Source: CALWPV01 sp045632125 (GTDB lineage: Bacteria; Bacillota; Clostridia; Lachnospirales; Bianqueaceae). From it: a DNA stretch of 29,596 nt. The notes beneath the pieces are model-generated. The model worked only from the letters and a program-made list of their open reading frames with translations. It did no database searches and was not told the DNA's origin. Shown here piece after piece: positions 26,260 through 29,596 of the stretch (positions are counted from its first letter, which is position 1; each line of letters begins with the position of its first letter). Made by a program: the position numbers and the translations under genes. Where the stretch lies: NCBI GenBank assembly GCA_045632125.1, contig JAZQWC010000088.1, positions 1 through 29,596 on the forward strand, read 5' to 3'.

Positions 26260-26518
26260 CACCTTGCCACGCATGCGTGTAGCGTCTGCAGCTGCCGCTG
26301 AACTAAAGAAACTGGATCCAAACACATACATTACCGAGAAGGCTCTCCGCCGATGGATGAATGACGGAACTCTCCCCTTCGTCCAATTAGGACAACGCAA
26401 ATTATTGAATCTGGATCTATTGATTGAAAAGCTGTCAGCAGGAACACTGACCGCTTCCATCCCCGAAGACAAAATGACCGGAGCCTTTGGGGTGATTCGC
26501 CCGGTCGGGAAGCGGTGA
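26252..26518 (+). CDS. Excisionase-like HTH protein
   Basis: 88 residues from the ATG at 26252 with GGAG nine bases upstream (a TTG at 26237 is a weaker choice). The core (NTYITEKALRRWMNDGTLPF, then LGQRKLLNLDLLIEKL) is a winged-helix of the MerR/excisionase type seen in small mobile-element proteins. Its position after the cro-like gene suggests a role in directing Int toward excision, by analogy with Xis; a purely regulatory role cannot be excluded. Translation is coupled to the gene before it. Confidence 0.65.
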   Translation: MNNTLPRMRVASAAAAELKKLDPNTYITEKALRRWMNDGTLPFVQLGQRKLLNLDLLIEKLSAGTLTASIPEDKMTGAFGVIRPVGKR

Positions 26519-26522
26519 TTAT

Positions 26523-27371
26523 ATGGCAAACAAGCGAATGTTTTCAAAAGACATTATTGACACCGATGAATTTATCGGTCTTTCTCACTCAGCTCAAGTG
26601 TTATATTTTCATCTATCAATGAACGCAGATGATGACGGGTTTGTATCAAGCGTTATAAAAACTATCCGTGTATTGCAGTGTAGCCAACAAGACTTAAATG
26701 ATCTTGTCGGGTTTGGTTTTCTTATCCCCTTTCCTTCTGGTGTTATGGCGATAACGCACTGGAAAATCAACAATTTCCTTCGTAGCGATAGATACAAAGA
26801 AACCATTCATCTTGCTGAAAAATCGCAGCTTTCATTGGATGAATCTAAGCGGTATACCATTGGTATACCAAACGCATACCCAAGCGAACCCGCTGATGTA
26901 CCCAGAGTAGATGAGTATAAACAAGTTGAGACGAGTATAAATAAGTGTAGTCTGGACAACATACCACAACTCCAAACTTCAACCGCTCAATCCAACGATA
27001 AAATGTCTTATGGCTCTTTTCATAACGTATTTCTTACTAGTGAAGAATACACCAATTTAAAGCAACGTTTCCCGGATCAAGCAGATGCAAAAATTGAGTA
27101 TTTCTCCGGATATCTCGAGAGAAAAAACAACGCCTATTATCCAGACCACTATAAAACCATTTCTGAGTGGTTAGCTGTGGATGTTCAGAAAGCAAAACGA
27201 ATACTCAACAACCAAACAATGGGTACAAAAGATACTTTCCGTACGATGCAAAGCCGTGATGATATTGATTATGATGCTATTGAACGTAGGGAACAAGCGA
27301 AACTTATGCAAGAACAAAATAAGTCGACCACCGAAGCGGCCGACCAAATGAACGATATTCCTTTCCACTGA
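26523..27371 (+). CDS. Replication initiator / replisome organiser-like protein
   Basis: 282 residues, 4 nt after the preceding gene. The N-terminal 100 residues (KDIIDTDEFIGLSHSAQVLYFHL, NADDDGFV, MAITHWKINNFLRSDRYK) match the winged-helix found at the start of phage replisome organisers and DnaD-like proteins. After a Pro/Thr/Ser-rich linker, a second domain (FLTSEEYTNLKQRFP ... YYPDHYKTISEWL) is of the type found at the end of phage replication proteins. Expected to open an origin and recruit host helicase; the origin itself is not identified. No primase or helicase motif is present, so it relies on host enzymes. Confidence 0.7.
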   Translation: MANKRMFSKDIIDTDEFIGLSHSAQVLYFHLSMNADDDGFVSSVIKTIRVLQCSQQDLNDLVGFGFLIPFPSGVMAITHWKINNFLRSDRYKETIHLAEKSQLSLDESKRYTIGIPNAYPSEPADVPRVDEYKQVETSINKCSLDNIPQLQTSTAQSNDKMSYGSFHNVFLTSEEYTNLKQRFPDQADAKIEYFSGYLERKNNAYYPDHYKTISEWLAVDVQKAKRILNNQTMGTKDTFRTMQSRDDIDYDAIERREQAKLMQEQNKSTTEAADQMNDIPFH

Positions 27372-27427
27372 TTATATCATATACATCAGAAGCAAACAAT
27401 CGCTTTCATTGGTGGGAAGGAGATAAC

Positions 27428-27709
27428 ATGAAACGTGGAGAAATGGGAAAAAGGCTTCGAAAGCTACGAATCCTGCAAAAGGTGACGCAAACTAGCCTAG
27501 CAAAAAAACTTAATATCGGCCGAAAAGTAATTTACAACTATGAACGTGGTTGCTCACTGGATGTTGACTTAGCGGATGATATATTAAAGGAATTAGGTGC
27601 AATTTGTATACTTGGCGTAGATTTAACCGAGGATGAATCTCTATTTATCCGTCGAGCATTATCTGAATACCGAAAGAAGACACGAAAAACAGCTTCTAAA
27701 ACACGTTAA
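27428..27709 (+). CDS. XRE-family HTH regulator
   Basis: 93 residues. Standard helix-turn-helix at about 5-60 (LRKLRILQKVTQTSLAKKL, GRKVIYNYERGCSLDVDL) then a short basic tail (RKKTRKTASKTR). AAGGAGAT lies before the ATG. Last gene of the rightward early run; it ends at a bidirectional terminator. Target unknown. Confidence 0.75.
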   Translation: MKRGEMGKRLRKLRILQKVTQTSLAKKLNIGRKVIYNYERGCSLDVDLADDILKELGAICILGVDLTEDESLFIRRALSEYRKKTRKTASKTR

Positions 27710-27776
27710 AATAGCTTACAAGATCCTGTTCCGAAGAAATAGTATATTAGTCTGGAAGCGGCTAGGAAAAACATAC

Positions 27777-27807
27777 AAAAGGCGAGAGCACCACGCTCCC
27801 GCCTTTT
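27777..27807. terminator. Bidirectional terminator between convergent regulators
   Basis: GGCG-A-GAGC pairs with GCTC-C-CGCC around a 5-nt loop, flanked by AAAA on the left (27777-27780) and TTTT on the right, so it can act for both strands between the genes ending at 27709 and 27811. Confidence 0.8.
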
Positions 27808-27810
27808 GCT

Positions 27811-28029
27811 TTACCTTTCTTCTTCGTCCGGTACATATTCCAATATATCCCCGGGCTGACAGTGCAGCGCACCGCATAAAGCCGCTATTGCATCCGTTGT
27901 GATCCGCTTCCCTTCTCTGATATTCTGGAGCGTGCTTTCCGAAATAATCTTTTGCTTACGAATCTTATAAGTTGTCAGACCTTCCGCTTCCATGCGAGCC
28001 TGCAGTTTTGCATATATGATCTTTCCCAT
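27811..28029 (-). CDS. Small XRE/Cro-type regulator
   Basis: 72 residues, almost wholly a helix-turn-helix: LTTYKIRKQKIISESTLQNI, then KRITTDAIAALCGALHCQPGDILEY. This is the compact XRE type often found in integrative elements. GAAAGGTACATTCGAT precedes the ATG. Its promoter (28077-28105) and that of the divergent 28228 gene are embedded in TGTAC sites, so it probably represses both. Confidence 0.85.
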   Translation of the reverse strand: MGKIIYAKLQARMEAEGLTTYKIRKQKIISESTLQNIREGKRITTDAIAALCGALHCQPGDILEYVPDEEER

Positions 28030-28035
28030 ATCGAA

Positions 28036-28187
28036 TGTACCTTTCTTTTGGTTATAGTCTTTTCCATTGTACCTTAATTATAACATATATATACACGCTT
28101 TGCAATGTACAATATGTACATCTTTTACAGTGTATCTTTGTGCATATTACTAATTGAAAATACACGGTTTATGGTGTACACTATAAT
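28036..28187. promoter_or_regulatory. Divergent promoter region with TGTAC operators
   Basis: Leftward promoter: TTGCAA (28105-28100), 17-nt spacer, TATAAT (28082-28077). Next to its -35 lies a 15-bp palindrome, TGTACA-ATA-TGTACA (28106-28120). Further TGTAC copies occur at 28036-28040 and 28068-28072, and GTGTACAC (28174-28181) abuts a rightward -10 TATAAT (28182-28187). The rightward -35 is weak. Likely operator set for the 72-residue regulator. Confidence 0.7.
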
Positions 28188-28227
28188 CAAAAGGTTGAGA
28201 TAACACTAAGCAAGGAGCGAAACGAAA

Positions 28228-28497
28228 ATGACTAACGAAGAATTGACCCGCAAAATCAAGGAACTCCGAGAAATGCAGAGATTGATTGAGGAAGCGGGAG
28301 CTGAAGCTGAGCAGTTGAAAGACGAAATCAAGGCTCACATGGGCAGCACCGAAGAACTGAGTGTAGGCGAATACAAGGTAACATACAAAATAGTATGTTC
28401 CAACCGGATCGACACCGCAGCACTCAAAAAACGGCTCCCAGATATTGCTGCAGCTTTCACTAAGCAAACTTCGACCAGGCGTTTTTGTATCGCCTAA
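28228..28497 (+). CDS. Small protein of the YqaJ-associated mobile-element type
   Basis: 89 residues: an N-terminal coiled coil (IKELREMQRLIEEAGAEAEQ), then DEIKAHMGSTEEL, YKVTYKIVCSNRIDTAALKK and an ending TSTRRFCIA. Similar short sequences accompany, or form the end of, YqaJ-type phage exonucleases in Firmicutes elements; no nuclease is present here. Function unknown. CAAGGAG lies before the ATG, under the promoter controlled by the 72-residue regulator. Confidence 0.7.
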   Translation: MTNEELTRKIKELREMQRLIEEAGAEAEQLKDEIKAHMGSTEELSVGEYKVTYKIVCSNRIDTAALKKRLPDIAAAFTKQTSTRRFCIA

Positions 28498-28571
28498 GTT
28501 TATGTATCATGCCTTAGGCTATCAGCCCACTAGGAAGACCGCTAACTTCCCGGTGAAAAATCATTCCGGCA

Positions 28572-28630
28572 GGGGAAGCGGCTTGCTAAAAAGCCAATAC
28601 TACCACGATGCGCACACAAGCCGCTTCCCC
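28572..28630. repeat. 14-bp perfect inverted repeat, 31-nt loop
   Basis: GGGGAAGCGGCTTG (28572-28585) is exactly reverse-complementary to 28617-28630. It lies in a 160-nt non-coding gap between two small genes. A smaller GGAAG...CTTCC hairpin (28532-28553 region) precedes it. It has no T-run, so it is not a terminator; candidates are a replication origin, a transfer origin or a structured RNA. Confidence 0.8.
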
Positions 28631-28658
28631 ATCCACCCAAAAGAAAGGATTTGACACC

Positions 28659-28838
28659 ATGAAAAACACAGAAATACTGTTAAAAGAGATCGAAAAAGAG
28701 AAGAAGAAAGCTCAAATTGCTAATATCATCGAGGAACTTTCTGAATATGACCACAGCCTTCCGGCTATTACCACAGTATATTTGATCCTTCGCAAAACGA
28801 GAATTAGTGATCAAATAAAAGCAGCCGTAACCGAATGA
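28659..28838 (+). CDS. Small protein of unknown function
   Basis: 59 residues from the ATG at 28659 with AAAGGA upstream; the frame is open 17 codons further but into the inverted repeat. Lys/Glu-rich helical start (EIEKEKKKAQIANIIEELSE) then a hydrophobic helix-like end. No family recognised. It is followed 10 nt later by a terminator, so it closes the second rightward operon. Confidence 0.55.
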   Translation: MKNTEILLKEIEKEKKKAQIANIIEELSEYDHSLPAITTVYLILRKTRISDQIKAAVTE

Positions 28839-28848
28839 CCAAATACAC

Positions 28849-28883
28849 AAAAGCACCGACTCTCTAACAAGGCCGGTGCTTTT
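28849..28883 (+). terminator. Intrinsic terminator of the second element operon
   Basis: Perfect 10-bp stem AAAAGCACCG (28849-28858) with CGGTGCTTTT (28874-28883) and a T-rich exit on the plus strand. Confidence 0.8.
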
Positions 28884-29208
28884 CTATATTTGTGAAAATG
28901 TTTGCATTTGCTAAGAAATGATAAGGTTTTTCCATATATATGCTTTTATGTTGGGATTTGTGCCTATAACTGTGTTTCTTTTTAGGATGTTAGATATGTT
29001 AGAATACGCTCTTTTTAAGGTGACAGAAATGGAAGAATATTGCGCACTTTCTCTTGCTTCCCTCGTGCTTTGCGAAATAATTTCTCGAACTTCTCGCGAT
29101 TTTCGTCCTCTGTTTATTCTCTGTTCATCCTCATTTTCTCGCAGTTCGCTCGCACTTCGTGCATCTTTTTTGCCGTTAAAGGTTCAATTCAAAACACAGA
29201 TTTTTTCG
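28884..29208. other. Non-coding, TC-rich right end of the element
   Basis: About 325 nt with no supportable gene. The plus strand is rich in T and C from 29040 to 29165, with repeated CTCGNRNTT-like words. A plus-strand frame from 28918 lacks a ribosome site, and a long minus-strand frame lacks any start codon. It may hold binding sites for the element's own proteins. Confidence 0.5.
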
Positions 29209-29236
29209 CAATAACGGACAAATAACGGACAAGTCA
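29209..29236. repeat. Two arm-type repeats near attR
   Basis: Two tandem copies of the AAATAACGGAC-type unit followed by AAGTCA; 27 bp (29210-29236) are identical to 23667-23693. They lie 66 bp from the attR core. Confidence 0.7.
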
Positions 29237-29255
29237 CAGGTTTTGCCAAATAACA

Positions 29256-29297
29256 AAAAAATAAAAGCGCTTAGAAATCCTTTATCTAAGCGCTTTT
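29256..29297 (-). terminator. Element-borne terminator behind the rebuilt tRNA-Arg
   Basis: Perfect 13-bp stem (29263-29275 with 29285-29297), 9-nt loop, and a minus-strand T-rich tail. It starts 7 nt after the tRNA-Arg 3' end, so the element replaces the operon terminator it displaced and stops tRNA transcription from entering its own genes. Confidence 0.85.
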
Positions 29298-29301
29298 GAT
29301 A

Positions 29302-29345
29302 ACTGCGTGCAGCAGGATTCGAACCCACGGCCTTCTGGTCCGTAG
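29302..29345. repeat. attR: 44-bp core within intact tRNA-Arg
   Basis: Identical to 23508-23551. Here it forms the 3' part of a complete tRNA-Arg, so integration restored the gene. Confidence 0.95.
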
Positions 29346-29377
29346 CCAGACGCTCTATCCAGCTGAGCTATGCACGC
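29304..29377 (-). tRNA. tRNA-Arg (ACG)
   Basis: 74 nt. Acceptor GCGTGCA/TGCACGC with discriminator A, D-loop AGCTGGATAGA, anticodon stem TCTGG/CCAGA around loop CTACGGA (anticodon ACG), and T-arm with GGTTCGAATCC. Reads CGU/CGC/CGA after A34 editing. Its 3' part is the attachment site of the element. Confidence 0.95.
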
Positions 29378-29380
29378 ATA

Positions 29381-29451
29381 AGCGGGTGAAGGGAATCGGA
29401 CCCTCGTATCTAGCTTGGAAGGCTAGTGTTCTACCATTGAACTACACCCGC
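29381..29451 (-). tRNA. tRNA-Gly (TCC)
   Basis: 71 nt. Acceptor GCGGGTG/CACCCGC, anticodon loop CTTCCAA giving TCC, T-arm with GGGTCCGATTCCC. No encoded CCA. Three nucleotides upstream of tRNA-Arg in the same transcript. Confidence 0.95.
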
Positions 29452-29472
29452 ATGTTATAGTTCAATGTCAAG

Positions 29473-29545
29473 TGCCCAGAACCGGAATCGAACCAGTGAC
29501 ACGTGGATTTTCAGTCCACTGCTCTACCGACTGAGCTATCTGGGC
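29473..29545 (-). tRNA. tRNA-Phe (GAA)
   Basis: 73 nt. Acceptor GCCCAGA/TCTGGGC with discriminator A, anticodon loop CTGAAAA giving GAA, T-loop GGTTCGATTCC. Confidence 0.95.
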
Positions 29546-29551
29546 ACGAAA

Positions 29552-29596
29552 TGCCGGAGACCGGGATCGAACCGGTACGGGAGATTAGTCCCGCAG
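29552..29596 (-). tRNA. tRNA-Leu, probable (3' part only)
   Basis: The 3' end of a class II tRNA: long variable arm (CGGGA-CTAAT-CTCCCG), T-arm with GGTTCGATCCC and acceptor strand CTCCGGC-A. The variable arm and acceptor sequence resemble bacterial tRNA-Leu; the anticodon lies beyond the window edge. Confidence 0.65.

Larger units (their letters stand above)
23508..29345. mobile_element. 5.8-kb integrative element in tRNA-Arg(ACG), satellite-like
   Basis: Bounded by 44-bp direct repeats, 5794 bp apart. It carries an integrase beside attL, a repressor in the same direction, and divergent cro-like, xis-like and rep-like genes, plus two further small regulators and small unknown genes. No relaxase, conjugation, capsid, terminase or toxin gene is visible. 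Its sequence is more AT-rich than the flanking chromosome. The arrangement parallels SaPI/PICI satellites (int and stl leftward, str/xis/rep rightward), but at less than half their usual size. Alternatives are a cis-mobilisable element or a decayed prophage; intact reading frames and regulatory sites argue against decay. Confidence 0.85.

Noticed and set aside
28445..28654. Plus-strand open frame of 69 codons overlapping the inverted repeat
   Set aside because: It overlaps the well-supported 89-residue gene in another frame, has no ribosome site, and spans the perfect hairpin.
28911..29190. Minus-strand open frame of about 90 codons, rich in Arg and Glu
   Set aside because: It contains no ATG, GTG or TTG codon, so it cannot start by itself; the Arg/Glu pattern arises from repeated CGAGAA-like words. 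It might be a remnant of a gene but cannot be supported.
28918..29214. Plus-strand open frame of 98 codons near the right end of the element
   Set aside because: No ribosome binding site, composition follows the TC-rich stretch, Ser/Phe/Leu-rich without any family pattern, and it runs into the arm repeats.
23508..29345. Integrative conjugative element, IME with relaxase, or complete prophage
   Set aside because: No relaxase, coupling protein, type IV secretion, capsid, terminase or lysis gene can be seen in any frame of the interval.

Overview
The window is chromosomal DNA of a low-to-mid GC Bacillota, most likely a member of the Clostridia. The evidence is a PolC-type replicative polymerase, the conserved rpsB-tsf-pyrH-frr-uppS-cdsA-dxr-rseP-ispG-polC gene order, non-mevalonate isoprenoid enzymes, strong AGGAGG ribosome binding sites, and a mobile element of a kind common in anaerobic gut Firmicutes. 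I cannot name genus or species from sequence alone.

Positions 1-21694 are read leftward. In transcription order: dprA (DNA uptake/recombination), topA (topoisomerase I), a small sigma-70-like factor, rpsB and tsf (translation); then four genes foreign to the usual cluster: a membrane zinc-ribbon/LRR/C-type-lectin fusion, a tRNA-dihydrouridine synthase, a DUF4838 glycosidase-like protein and a small lipoprotein. The cluster then resumes with pyrH, frr, uppS, cdsA, dxr, rseP, ispG and polC (polC runs off the left edge). Many junctions are tight: uppS/cdsA overlap by 4 nt, ispG/polC by 8 nt, rpsB/tsf by 1 nt. Good promoters precede dprA, rpsB, the lectin gene and the DUF4838 gene. Hairpin terminators separate tsf from the lectin gene, the lectin gene from dus, and cdsA from dxr. 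A ComM/YifB-type AAA+ gene (21871-23406) is read rightward, divergently from dprA.

Positions 23508-29345 hold a compact 5.8-kb integrated element in a tRNA-Arg(ACG) gene. It is bounded by a perfect 44-bp direct repeat, the 3' part of the tRNA starting in the anticodon loop. Inside are a tyrosine integrase with an extra helix-turn-helix inserted in its core-binding region, a CI/Stl-like repressor, a divergent Cro-like and excisionase-like pair, a replication-initiator-like protein, two more small XRE regulators, a small YqaJ-associated-type protein and a 59-residue orphan. No relaxase, capsid, terminase or obvious cargo is visible. It has a three-site operator between int/repressor and cro, a second divergent promoter with TGTAC palindromes, integrase arm-type repeats near both ends, its own terminator behind the rebuilt tRNA, and a 14-bp inverted repeat that may be an origin or structured RNA. 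The layout (int-repressor divergent from cro-xis-rep) resembles phage satellites of the SaPI/PICI type, in a very reduced form; this is an inference.

Positions 29304-29596 carry a leftward tRNA cluster: Arg(ACG), Gly(TCC), Phe(GAA) and the 3' end of a class II tRNA, probably Leu.
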